Source: Penelope pileata
Taxonomy: Eukaryota; Chordata; Aves; Galliformes; Cracidae
Reading direction: 5' to 3'
Length of the DNA stretch: 64,000 nucleotides
Assembly (NCBI GenBank): GCA_013396635.1
Contig: WBMW01001518.1
Span: 122,694-186,693, forward strand
Shown here in pieces: positions 51,750-64,000 of the stretch (position 1 is the first letter of the stretch; each line of letters opens with the position of its first letter). Below the pieces are notes generated by a model. That model ran no database searches, was not told the origin of the DNA, and saw only the letters and a program-made list of their open reading frames with translations. The position numbers and the translations under genes are program-made.

Positions 51750-54700
51750 ATCCCCATGATCATCTCATACATTCATAAGTACCAGTTGGGAGGTCCATTC
51801 AAAAGCCAGAGTCAAAAAAGAAGAAATTTACTTAAAAAATCTTTAACAATATGCATTAGCACACATATCTAGACCCACCATATCCAAACAAATGCTGATT
51901 CAGCTCATTCCACCCACAACTTTCTCCTCCCAAATTAGGCCGGATGCTATCTGTGACAATAACAGCAAGTCTGAGAGACTTTCTGAAAGCAGCAACAGTG
52001 GAATCCTGTCCAAAGAGCTTTCCAAAAGCAACGTTTAGTTAATGACACCAAACATGCTAAAACTGGAATGTTTTGGAGAAAGATCTTTAAGAAAAAAGAA
52101 GCATATGGTAGAAGCGGCCCTAGATAACTGCATGCGTATACCCCATCCCACTGAACTTCCCACTAATAACACAGTTTCTAAGCTTTAGTTGATTCAGTCA
52201 GCATCTGTAGGTGGAGACACTTTACATGTAGAGCAAATGAAATGTGTGGCTTAACAGAGACAGGGCATGAAATATATTAAAATGGTATTTCTTCCACTGC
52301 TGCTGAAATATGTATATTTCTGGGTGATGTATATGCATCTTACCACACTTGTTCAACCAAAAATATCTATTAAATAAAACAGACATGGAATAAATATTTT
52401 TCTAACTGTAGCATGACTACATAGCATGTCTCCATAAAAGGATGAAGTCCTAATGTGATGTTAATGCAACTGTGATAGTCATCACATGTCCATTACCTCT
52501 AAGGCCACTTAATTTTTCCAATTAGCATTAATCATTTTCTATTATTATTTAATACATCAAGTCATAGATTTCCGCCTCTCAGTTATGACATCTTAAGTTT
52601 GGTCTTCTATTTTTCCAATGTTTGAGCTCTCTCCTCCTTGCTTTATTTTTTTTAACACAGTAGGATTGCAGTGACATTCAGAAGAATCATAGGAGTACTG
52701 AGAAATCTTTGTCTTGTGGGGGTTTTCCCTTTTAACTTTGCAGCAGTGCTTTACAGTACACATAGGTAAGAAGAAGCACAATGCTTTTGCCATCAAGATA
52801 CCAAAGAGGACAGTGATGTCAGCTCAGTGGCTTCAAAAGAAGTACAGGCAAGGATGTAAGCAAGGTGCAGAGGTCTGAGCTCCAAGTGGGCATAAGTACT
52901 TTTGTGCAAGATCTCGATCGAGTGCTTTTGAACTCCAGAAAGTTCAAATGCATCTCAGTCATTCATTGTGAAGGTATTTCGTACTGTCTTTTTGAGGTGG
53001 ATGCCTGTTGCACACTGTGCCCTTGGTGAGGAGACTCTGGTCATCTTGCTTTAGGCTCCTATTTTAATTCTGGGTGCCAACCACTCCATAATGAGGCACT
53101 GCAGCACGTAATTCCCAAGCACTTAAATTCTCCATGAAGATCCAGGCCCACAAGAATAACCATCATCATCACTGGGTCTTTACTACTTTACTTTCAAAGG
53201 TGCTCCTTCCAAAACATCCTTTTAAACCATTTTCTCTTCTTGTATATGTTAGTGCTTGCTGTAGCTGTAACATCAGGAAGGAGCTGGTTACAGATACCCG
53301 ATCCGCAGTGACCACCATATCTGAGGTAGACGCTCTCAGGTAGGTCCCTTTATAGTCAGTGGTGTGAAAAAGGCTCTGCTGAGGCATGATTTGCCTGCCT
53401 TGTTCTACATGGCTACTTTGGAAGGAATTGAATGGCAGTCCACAAGCACCTATTTCTCCCTGTTGCCTTTAACAGGTAGATGCCTAGCTCCCCTGGAGAC
53501 GCATATATTAGATGAATACCATTTCGCAGCATGACGCTGGTTACTTTGTACAAACATAACTGCATGACTGATGCTTTATAAATTCAAGTTCAGACAGGAA
53601 ACAAACAAAAAAATTATCAATTTATTGCTTTTTTCCTTAGAGAATGTGCACTTAGGACTTACTCACATGGCTCCAAAGGACTGAGTTATGCCACTTAATG
53701 TAGGTGAAGTCATTTTCAGTGGCAGCAGAACACCCATGTCAGATGAAAAATGATAAGTTGCTAATCTGCAATGACTCAAGACTTGTGATTGTGTGAACTT
53801 ACCCTTTGTTAAACAGAACTTGCAGAGCTGCCATAACAATGCCATATGTCAACTACTAAAATTAGGTTTTACATTTTATTTGTTCTGCTTTCCTCTTATA
53901 TATTATATCCTCCCTGGAACAGTATATTCAATGTTCATTCCTTCTCAGAGTGTAGTGGATTTATTATTTTACCAAAAACTGATTTTTAAATTTTTAGTTT
54001 TTCTCAGGCAGCAACATTTTTGAAGACCTTAGCAGAACTGACATGAGCAAATCTTTCCCTCTGTGTGTGAGTTCCAGAAAGGTAAAACGTTATATGTCAC
54101 CTGAATAATTTTATGAATGAAAAAATATAGCTCTTTCCTTTCAAACAGAGAGTTCTTTCCAAAAGAATATCATCATGTTTAAAAGGAAGATATGTGCCTA
54201 AGGGGGCTTTGTAATCTGCTCAGGGAAAATACAGACCTTCTGGTTAAGGTTTTGTGGTTAGACATTTTAGATCTGTAAGTTTGGGGTTTTTTTGCAAAGT
54301 GTAATTCCCTTATTTTTAATTTGAGTACATATCAATTATTTCTGATAGGTACAAGTCCAACTTCTGCTTTGAAAATAGCAGATGAAACAGTAAATCGATA
54401 CTGAAGTGTGATCATTTCCATTTTGATACTTTAAAAATTCTGACTATTTACAAAATACAGCAATACTATTCTGTATCCATTGCTATTTTCTTTTTGCAAT
54501 ACAGAATAATGAAAGCAATTTCCACTGTAGCTGGTTATATTGAAGTCAGCTGACTTTCTCAGGAGTTTCTGGCTTAAATCCGAATTACTTAGCTTTTAAA
54601 ATCAGAAATCTATGTCCCTTTTGCTACACCCTGTGTAGCTAATCTGTTTCTTCTCAGTAAAGTATAACAAGATAACAATGACTTAATGATTTCTTTCTAG

Positions 54701-57420
54701 ATATACCATGAATTCTTTCCAAACATCTCTGGTGCAGTGGTCAGCCTTTTTAGTTAGTTTATCAAACATATGTTTCCAGCCTGGGAGATTCCACAGGTGT
54801 AACAGGAGGGTATGAAAGAAAATGCTGCCAAGGTGAGTTTTTTTGGGATTGGTTTGATGTGAGGTTTTTTTGTGTTTTTCTTTTACAGAAGTTGCAAAGC
54901 CAAGAGATGTCATTGAATGTTGTTACTTTCAGCTTTTATGGTTATGGAGCTGTTGGCTTCTTTAAGTGTGTGATACCAGGCATCTGGTCATTAAAATACA
55001 TCTGATATGAATGCCAAATAAAGTAAGTATATACACCTGCTAAGAAAACATATCTTCAGCATTTTGCTTCTAAGATAATACTTAACCTCATAAAGACAGT
55101 AGCCCAGGATTTTTGTAATCACAAACCATTTCCTAATATCTCCTCAGGCCCATTTATTTTAATCACCACTTCATCCACGTCCTTGAAGCTGCAGATGCTG
55201 TCATTCTCTGTGCATTTATGTGATACAAAACGCTGGTCTCGCTTCTCGTCTCTACAGAGAATATTTAGCTCACCTGACACTAGCCATCCAAGAGCTAGTT
55301 GTCCACTTGTGCTATTTGCTCTGAGCCTTTGTGTGATCAGCAGGGAGAGCTGCTGCCTGTAGGGCTGAGGGTCCCCCAGATATCCTAGATGCCTGTTTCA
55401 GTTTGTGAGGAATTGCCTCCTGAAGCTGACTCCAGTGACTGGAAGGCAGGGCAATATAGCCCACTCACGAGCTCACTGCACATTCAAAGCAAGCCTTAGT
55501 GGTGACTGAAAGCAAAATCAGGCATACAGAATGTTTTTTGATCCACTAATATCTCTTTCTTGATTCCCTACTTGGTTTGTCTATACTGCAAGATGTGGAT
55601 GCAGGAGTAGGCTGCCAGGACCCCAGGATGGCCCATGTCACCCATTATCACCCATATACATAGCATCCAATTTCCCTTAGCAAAAAGATATACATATACA
55701 TTAAGCATTGATATGAAGTTTCATTAGTTTACAATGAAGGGGGATAGTTTTGAACTATTTTTTTGAACAGTTTTTTTCCAATAGGTCTGTTCTCAAACTG
55801 TTGGGATGTTTTTTAATCCACTGCTGCAGGACCAGTATTGTCCACAGCAATAAGTAATCTGAACTTGTATTCATGGTTATTTTGTTGCTTTCCTGCACTT
55901 GGAAAAGCAGTAAAAAAACAGAGTTGGAGTTAGACTCATAGGTGTGCTTATTTCTTCCCACCTGTCCACAGTGTGCCTTGCAGGCAAAGTGAGTCCAAGG
56001 GGTCTCCTCATTACTTGGAGTCCAGAGCAATTGCACTTGCTGCTGACTCCCAGAAGAGCACCACAGAGAGCTCAGGATTCCCTGCTAATAAACATTAATT
56101 TGTCTCTTGAGGAGAATTTTGTGATTGTCTAACAGTAGTTGGCTTGGGGAACAGTTACCACACACAAGCATGACTGAACTCAGAAAGTGATGTTTGCCAG
56201 CATGCAACTGAATACCCACAAAGTTGAAGAGAAAAAGCTGAAGATGGATGAGGATGAAGGAGGAGAAGCAACTGCTGAGGTTAAAAGAGGCATTATCAGA
56301 CTCAGAGAAAGAACTGGGAAATTTTTGAGAGTTTCCAAGAACAAAGGGCCTGTGGCCACTTTGGACTTTGCATACTTCGAACTTAGAGAAGCAGAATCTA
56401 CTGGAGCCTTTATGTACAGCAGGAACCCGAGAGCCCCGGGCTACTTGGTGAGATCTTGTTTGTGAGGACTACTTTGTTCCACACAGTAGTATATGCATCC
56501 AGTGGAGCTTTTCTATTACAGTACTGACTGTCTTTTCTTAGCTGCTGACTACTCAACTACATGCTGCCCGGATTTATCACTTTGGCAGCAGAGTATGTGC
56601 TGAAGAGTTATCAAGCATTGATTATGTGCTTGTGGTTCCTATTTTCCTTTCCCTCATTTCATTTACAAGGACCACTTGAAATAACTTAGCTCAGCTGGAG
56701 CACGGTGATTTTTTCTGTCTTTTAGTGAGTTGTACGGGTCTGGTCTATTCTTGAACATTTTCACAACAAGCACTGGCACAGCCCCCAGTGCTGTTTCATA
56801 TTTAGGCCTTTAGGTCTTGGGATCCACTTTGTTTCTCCCCAAACTATCATACCAGTGAGATAAAGTCCATGTTCAGTTGTCTGTAACTTGACTCTCTCCC
56901 AGACAGGATGAACAGCACAGAGGGAGGGAGGGATACATAAAGAATTTATGGGCCTTTATGACCTGTATAAATTTAAAGCATCGTATAGATCTATTCATTC
57001 ACTCTGTTAAAGTGGTTTGCAATGTTTGATGAAAGAACTATTGTAAGCGGGCAAATCACAACGGGAAGACAATTTTCAGAGGTATTTTCTGATAAGGTCA
57101 AAATCATTTCAAATTCACCTAAAATCTTCAAGCCAATTAGATAGTGCATACATTGTAAATTGTATTTTTTTCCTAATAATTTTCTGAACTTTATCATATA
57201 TCTGAATTAATGTCACATGCACTTTTTTTTTTCTGTTATATACTTGAAGGGTACTCTATCTTTATGCTTACAAGGAGCTTATCTCAATTTTAATAAACTT
57301 TTAATTTTTCTGAACAAAAGAGTTCAGGAAATAGAAGTAACGTGAGAAAGTAGCAACTAATACTTGACCATATTCTGCACACTCATCTTTGCTGACTTAA
57401 TGTGTGAATAATAGTCTGGT

Positions 57421-57450
57421 AAGCATTAAAAAATCTAAGCATTAAAAAAT
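57421..57450. repeat. short tandem duplication, period 16
   Basis: aagcattaaaaaatct is followed directly by aagcattaaaaaatgt. Minor local duplication in AT-rich DNA. Confidence 0.85.
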
Positions 57451-59754
57451 GTTTTTGATTAAAAAATAAAAGAAAATTATTAAAAATCAAATAAAATGAC
57501 CAAAAAAGTGTGTTCCTTTTTTTTCCCAAGGTTTGTTCTGAATTCTGCTCTTAGCTATACTATAGCAAATACTGATTAACTCGGACCAGCTGCCTTGTTT
57601 CTGATTTAAGGCACTGAAATGAAAGCAAAACCAGATTTTATGTATTCAGTACATAGCAAATACACCTATAAAAATCTGGTCCACATAGAGTTGCTAATGC
57701 CTACATTATATTTCCTAATACGCCTCTAGAGCTTTATAATTCCTATCTTCTGTAGTTTGCGAGAATTACAACCTACCCTGTCCTAGCATTCCATCAAATA
57801 TGTAACAAATTCACTGATGCAAATTATCTTTTGCCAACAGCAATATGATTAACAGCCTGCTGCTTTCACATTCACAAAGAAAATAAGTTTTTATTTAGTG
57901 AGGAGATCAATTACAATACCAGAAATTATTTTGTTTCTTTTTACTCTGGTGGAGCTGTATCTGAAATACTTCTTAGAGTTTGTTAACTGCAGCTTTTGAA
58001 TTAATAATGTTTATAGTCGTTGTTTTAACAAATGAGCAGTATTTGTGCCAGATTTATCACTAAATGCTGCAATGCATATGTACGCCCCTGGTCAAGTTCT
58101 TAATTCCAAAAAATGCAACTGCTAATAAAAGTGTTTGAAAATTAGGAATAGAGATAGAAGTTCTACTGTAAACAGCTGTCAGCATTCACCAAAATTCTCC
58201 ATTCCAAGTTTGTTTCCAGTATAAATTCTGCTTACCTGAAGCATACATGAGAAGCCTGTAATTTGCTGAAATTCACCATCTAAGTATGTAATACTGAAGT
58301 GGTGCAAAATGTTAATAACCAGCATGTGGTCAGATGCTGAAGTTTCCACAGCATAATCAACTTTAGCAATAACAGTCTGAGCTTAGAGCAGTCTAATCTG
58401 TTGCCAGCACAATCAGGCTTCCAAGAAAGCCTCTACTGAAGTTTGTATAAGGTCAAACAATAGGTATGCTACAAAGCACAGTTTGAATTCCACGGGCAAC
58501 TCATTTATTCCAAAAAGGCTATCAACAGAGAGCTCCTAAAAATGCAATGACAATGGCACAAACCCTCTGAGGTTTAGAGAGTTAATTAATTTAAAGAGCT
58601 AAAGTGATAATTAATTAGCTGTTCAAATACTGTGTGTGTGCTATGACTGTGAGTATGACTGAACGGAAAAAAAGTGTTTGATAAAATCAACGGTAACAAC
58701 AAACTAGCTTCATTTTTTTCCCTGATTCATTTTGTTGTTGTTGCTGCTGTTATTGTTATTGATTACAATGGATTTTCCAATGGCAAATATTGGGCATGAA
58801 AAAGCTAAATGTAAAAAGCTATTCCCAGAATGGTATTTTCGTGTCCAAGCACTTGGAGCCCCTGCTGCCTGGTAGGTGTGCCGGGCCTGGGGACCAAGCT
58901 GGGACAAAGCAAGCCCTGGCTGGTACCATCTGAAATTCATGCAATTCTTCTCAGTCCCATTGCCTCTCAGCACTGAACACAACAAAGTCTGATTTATTCT
59001 GTGACTGTTAGTTGTAGAAGTCCCCAGCTCAGTGACAATTGTGCTCAAGCTCAGCACAAACTCATGAAAAGAATGAGCCTTTCCTGCAGGTAAGTTTGGC
59101 TTCAAAGCATCAGTAAATCAAGAATACTCAAAGAAAAGCAGCAGGAATCCCTTCCCCTCCCCCCTCCCCGAACTTCTCACATCACTTTGTTCTTGACCAA
59201 GAAGATGCCAGTCAAATGAAACTTGAGGCAGTACAACTTTCTAGCTCAGTAATGAAGGAAATTAATGTCTTCTTGGAAAAAATCTGCAGTCTGAAATATT
59301 GATTGTAATATTTATCCCTTTGCCAACAAAATAGATGCTGTAGGCTACATTTAAGTTTTCCTTTATTGTTCAATATAAATCAGTCACACAAGGATTTATA
59401 AATAAGGTAGCTCTTCTTTGATTTCTAATAGTCATAGAAGAAATTGATCTTCATTCAAATGCCCATATCTACAACATGAGTGATCTAATTTTAAATGGGT
59501 AATGAAAGAAGTTATGTTTCCCAAAGATGAATTTGACAGGAGGCATATGTTGTCTTTCACTTCTGGAAATGCCATAGAGGGATTCATTGGAGTTCTGATG
59601 CAGCTCAGTCTGTAACATTTTCTTCCTACTCTGTTCAATGCATCATAAAAAATCTCAAATAGTATTTTAGCATCTTGGGCTCAAGTATAAGAGAGAAAAT
59701 CTATTTTCTGTTATTACAGAAATAATGCAACACATTCCTAACAAGGAAACCAGG

Positions 59755-59761
59755 GGAAAAG

Positions 59762-59792
<31 letters not shown>

Positions 59793-59796
59793 AAAG
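59755..59796 (+). repeat. poly-purine (A7G)n-type microsatellite
   Basis: Repeated gaaaaaaa units of slightly variable length. A second poly-A run lies at about 59931-59949. Confidence 0.88.
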
Positions 59797-62700
59797 CCTA
59801 CCCAAGCACAATATCTCTCCTTCCTCATTAAATAATCTACGTTAATCAAATCTTATTGTACAGCTTATGGTACAACTTAAAGAAGCAGTGCATGATCTGT
59901 CCTCTCCTTCCAGTATGAATGTTCTTCGCCAAAAAAAAAAAAAAAAAAAGGTTTGTTTGACCACAGATGTAACTTCCTCAGCACACATAAAGAGAGGCAA
60001 AACTGTAAGTCTGCTACATTCTCTTGCCCTGTGAAATGCCCAGGGTTGTACAATTCCTGCCAGTGACCCATCTTTCCTGCAGTAGGGCTGCTTTGTGCGT
60101 ATGTGGTAGATACAGAACCATACACCTCATGCTTCGAAGTATGAGGTCCTTACTAATTAGCTAAAGAAACTTTATAAGAAAAAATGCAGAATGAGCAGCA
60201 CATTGCCATGACTGACATATTTTTCAGGATGCTGCGACAGTCAAATGGATCTTGGAATAGAGTAATATGATGTTGCTGTTTTGACTCTGTGTCGCTCAAA
60301 GCTACTAGAAATATTTGAGTGATGCCACTCCTGTATGAGACATTCCTGCCATCCCCTCTTTTTACCAACAGCAGAAATCTGGATTTTTTTTTGCTTCCTC
60401 TTAGCAAGAGATAATTGAAACTTGTCTGAAATTATGTAATATTATACAACCTCCTTTGCATATAAAGGAAGATGGCACAAAGTGCCACAGATGCTCTGTG
60501 GATCTTATGATGGCTCAGATGATCCTAAACAGCCCACTGATATTTTTATTTCCTTCCAATATATATTATGTCTTGCTTTTTATGTTTCTCAGCTAAATGA
60601 TTAAAAGCAGTCACTTCTCAGCCCCAAAGGTTCAAAACAATATTTCTGTTATTGTGCAGTTAATGCTTTTTTCTCAGTTCATTGACTTTGTTTTTTGGGC
60701 TTACTTGCGCTATAAACACTCCCCCTGCCACAGCAGACTAGACATGTTAAGTAAGTCTGTGCACAAAGTGTATTTCTTCTATCTAGGAGACAATGAAAAA
60801 AATGCAGACATCCTTTCTTTCGGTTCCTATCCAGAAGGAAAGAATTAAAATCAGAGTCAACTCGTAAGTCATCAATACTCAGCATGAGAGTCTCCAGCAT
60901 ATCAGTCGCACTTCAAGCATGTTGTCTCAGCATTAACCATCTTACAGGAAGAAAAAAGGCATTCACATGAGCTTTTACTTAAAGTTTACCTGCTGTTCTA
61001 TGAGGCTGATATTTTAGATAGACTGGTTTGTCCCTGTCAATCGTGCTATTGCTTCAGTGTGTGAAAGCAATTTGCTTTCAACCAGTCCATATTTCATTAG
61101 CATTTTCAGTGCTACAAGAAAATAACTAGCTTCTAATGCACTATATAACTAAACCACTAGAGCACAAGTGGTCAATAAAACAGCCAATAGCAAATCATTC
61201 AGTCTCATTGTATTAATGCTGTTCGAATTCAAGTACTTTTCAACCTGAAGCTTATCTGAACATCATAAGAGATATTTCATGTCCTGCTACAAGTTTGACT
61301 ACAATTACACAGATCACAGATCTACACAATATAGTTGACAAAAGACACCAGCTGTCTAAATCAGTAGGTGTCTGGGAAATCAGAAATGTTTTACAGATGT
61401 GGAATTTAATTACTGCTTGTTATGAGACATCGCTAACAGATCTAGTCAGATAGAAGTCAGATGAGGGAAGGGAGGGAATTCAAAACCAGGTGCTGGAAGT
61501 CTTATCAAATATGACAAAATAGATGGCATATCTCAAGATTACTATGAGGCACGAAGGCTCTGCAATCAGCGATCCTGAGGTATCCAGAATTTCTATCTCC
61601 ACATTTCATATTTGTTGGTGCTGTGGAGGTCAGAAGTGCTGGTGACCCTTTTTTCTATAAGATTAATGGCCCAGTGTTCATGATGTTCATCCAACAGAAT
61701 CACATTGACTGGAATTGCAGCAAATACGATTGCACATGAAAGTTTACACATAGCCTCTGACTGTATAAATTTGCATTTGCATCATATTTTTTTCACGGTG
61801 CAGCTGTAATATTTTCAGATCCTGGATGCAGTGACTGAACATCTGTCAGTACCAGACTGTTTTAGATCTTTCAAAATCCTAAGGAACTCATTAGAACATT
61901 AACTAATTAAATACTGCCATGTTTATTTGTAATTCTAACACTTCCTTTCTTCTTGTTGAGCCATCATTTCACATTAGGATTGGAGTCATAATTTTGTATT
62001 TACATGCAAAACACTGACAGGCTATTAGGTACGGACAGTATGATGTACCATTTCTTTGGTGATGAAGAGATTTCCAGGAAAATCAGGAAAAAGATGGGAA
62101 AGAGTCATTCTTGGCATTGCTAGAAACTAAAATAGATAAACTTATAGAAGATATATTTCTAAGAACCAAAAATTTTAATAGATAATCCACTCTCTTCCAG
62201 ATTGAAATGGGTGAGAAGGGATCTCCAGTATATGTTTTCCAGATAAGTCCATTTTGTAAGAAAGAGGAGCAACCAAGACATTACATATCTTGTCTCTGCT
62301 TGGAAAAATAACTGGGAAAATAGTGTAATAAAAACATAATACTGTAAACACCTCTAAGCTTTGCCATACCTTTACTGAGAACTTTCTGAAGGTGATTGCC
62401 ATGTGGCAATCTTGATTTCTGTTAATTTCAAATGAAAATATCCCTCTATATTTCAGTTCACATCAGCAATTAGACATGAAACAACATCATATTTTTAATT
62501 GCAAAACAGTCTGAGAAACACAGGGAGCTTTAACATATTGGACTTACTGGAAACAAATTCAGAGCTCAACAAAATGCTAATATACCAAATGTTGTCTCAA
62601 CAGTATAATAGCTTGCAATTCTGAAATTGTTTAACATATTAATATGCCATTGTCGCTACTTGTCTGCATCTTGATTTATCAGTATTATGTACATCTTAAA

Positions 62701-64000
62701 ATCATTAATTACTGCTCCACGTTGCAAGATGTGATGCAGCTTGATCATTGCCTTCCTGAGACAGACAGATGCTGGGGACCCTCGAGATTTACTGCACCTC
62801 CCTGCCTCCCATTTCCTTGCCCAGAAGGAGGCCATTTCCAGACTGGAGAAAGTGCTGAGCCCCTACTCCAGACCTGCATATCAACACTCCACTCCCTCCT
62901 CCCACTATTGCTTTTCCAATTAAAAAAAGTGTCTGACATAAGACATCTTGGCCAAGCATAGGACAAGTCATCTCGTGTCATGAGACTTTTGTGGTGAATA
63001 TTCCCACTCAGCAGCAGTCTTTGACTCAAGGAGCACCCAAAGAATAAGTGGCCCCTTTATATTTCAAACCTTGCTGCGGGATCTTCTCACATAGCTTCGT
63101 GTAGAAACTCTTTCAATACCTGTAAGCTAGTATCCAAAACACTTTGCTGTAATCTTTAGTTTAGCCATGTATTATCTGAAGAGTCACATCTTTTTCACTG
63201 TTTTGAATTTTCCTCCTGCTAGCTAATAATGCCTAGAGGCCAACCAGTTCTTTTCTTATCCGTAGTGATCTCTTCAGTGTAAAGTAGTAACTCTGTGAGA
63301 TGGGATTTCCCTTTACAAAATCTAAGTTGATTCTTCCTCAGTAATTACTTACCCATGTAATTCTGTTCCTCAGATAGGCCTGTTGTACAGTATTTCATTG
63401 TAACTAATCTGGAATCCTTTACAGATATTATGCCACAGTTTTAATTTTAAGCCTAATGTTTTGCACTGGTTTGAATGTTCCTCACTTAGAGAGATGTTGG
63501 ATGAATTGCAAGGAAAGACAGTGATATTTATAAAAATTAATTTTGTGACTTTTTCCCTTGTATCTATACTGACACTATTCAGAGCCTCCACTTTGTCTCC
63601 CAAATAGTTCTGATGTAGGAGCCCTCCCAAATTCCTCCAAAATCAAGGCAAACATAAAAAAAAAATTCTTTTTTTTTTTTTTTTGGTACTCTATCTAGAT
63701 CAGTGAAATAATTTGATCAAGAAGTGGCTTCTGATTATCATGGTCACTATTTTACAAGCGTATGAGGAGCACACCATAGCTACTACAGATATGAGATACA
63801 AGAACTCCATGAAGCCAAGTCTGCAGTCCAGACTACATATGTAATCTACATACGTCTCCTGGCCACCTGATGATTTTAATATGAATCTTTGTACAGTACA
63901 GGTAAAATACAAATACTTTGGCTCCCACATTACCCAAGAAATACTTCCTCGACTATATTATTATATATTATTATACATTCCCTTGTATAAGAAAGACAGG

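Larger units (their letters stand above)
45033..64000. other. intergenic, no established gene seen
   Basis: About 19 kb of mostly unique AT-rich DNA. I searched the minus strand for the conserved last exons of OCA2 (membrane segments ending in ...GMCYLLVAHVVVGWN in human) and found none. Noted inside are a MIR-like scrap (46788-46855), a long poly-T (47916-47962), a purine-rich block (48770-49000), repeat copy B (49193-49326), an unusually open region (51150-51749), poly-purine tracts near 59.76 kb and 59.93 kb, and a small GC-rich patch (62740-62925). Confidence 0.7.

Noticed and set aside
56187..56465. 92-codon acidic/basic frame on + ending before a gtgaga word
   Set aside because: No acceptor that fits the frame, no recognised domain, and length within chance range.
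58710..59105. 131-codon minus-strand frame with an asparagine run
   Set aside because: The Asn run comes from a tgttgt/ttattg simple repeat; no family resemblance or splice context.
63700..63930. Minus-strand frame with FMEFLYLISVVAMVCSSYAC, superficially like the OCA2 C-terminus ([24 protein letters not shown])
   Set aside because: Only the FMEF word and hydrophobic character agree. OCA2 is highly conserved at its end, and no suitable splice acceptor or GWN-stop is present.

Overview
This is vertebrate nuclear DNA, almost certainly from a bird. It is AT-rich and mostly non-coding. It carries CR1 retroposon fragments in both orientations and a piece that matches a widespread avian endogenous-retrovirus LTR. 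Its only recognisable gene is a GABA-A receptor subunit gene split by long introns. No bacterial or phage features (operons, CRISPR arrays, IS elements) are present. The bird species cannot be fixed from this sequence.

Layout. From 1 to about 23.5 kb the window holds the 3' part of GABRG3 (GABA-A receptor gamma-3 subunit) on the + strand. Three coding exons are clear: 10460-10612 (pre-M1, M1 and the start of M2), 18773-18969 (M2, M3 and the start of the large intracellular loop) and 22644-22922 (rest of the loop, M4 and stop). Splice sites and codon phases join exactly. A 30-base in-frame segment at 20249-20278 with strong splice signals is a candidate optional mini-exon. It sits where gamma-2 has its 24-base alternative exon. 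The extracellular N-terminal half of the gene lies upstream of the window.

From about 23.5 kb to 64 kb I see no established gene. In amniotes the next gene is normally OCA2, on the opposite strand, but I could not find its conserved C-terminal exons here, so this looks like the GABRG3-OCA2 intergenic desert. It contains an old CR1 at about 33.9-34.3 kb, another CR1-like scrap at 40.85 kb, and a composite block at 41.2-43.1 kb (unclassified GC-rich repeat, minus-strand CR1, ERV LTR). It also has a second copy of part of the unclassified repeat at 49.2 kb, an ancient palindromic-type amniote repeat at 25.1 kb and many homopolymer or microsatellite tracts. One minus-strand stretch (44781-45032) looks like a coding exon between good splice sites but matches no protein I know.

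Assembly quality. There is a 504-base N gap at 3763-4266, and its two edges repeat each other, so the gap is probably a false duplication or collapsed poly-T. Small N runs lie at 1039-1041, 4675 and 47976. Long reading frames across the gap and the poly-T tracts are artefacts.
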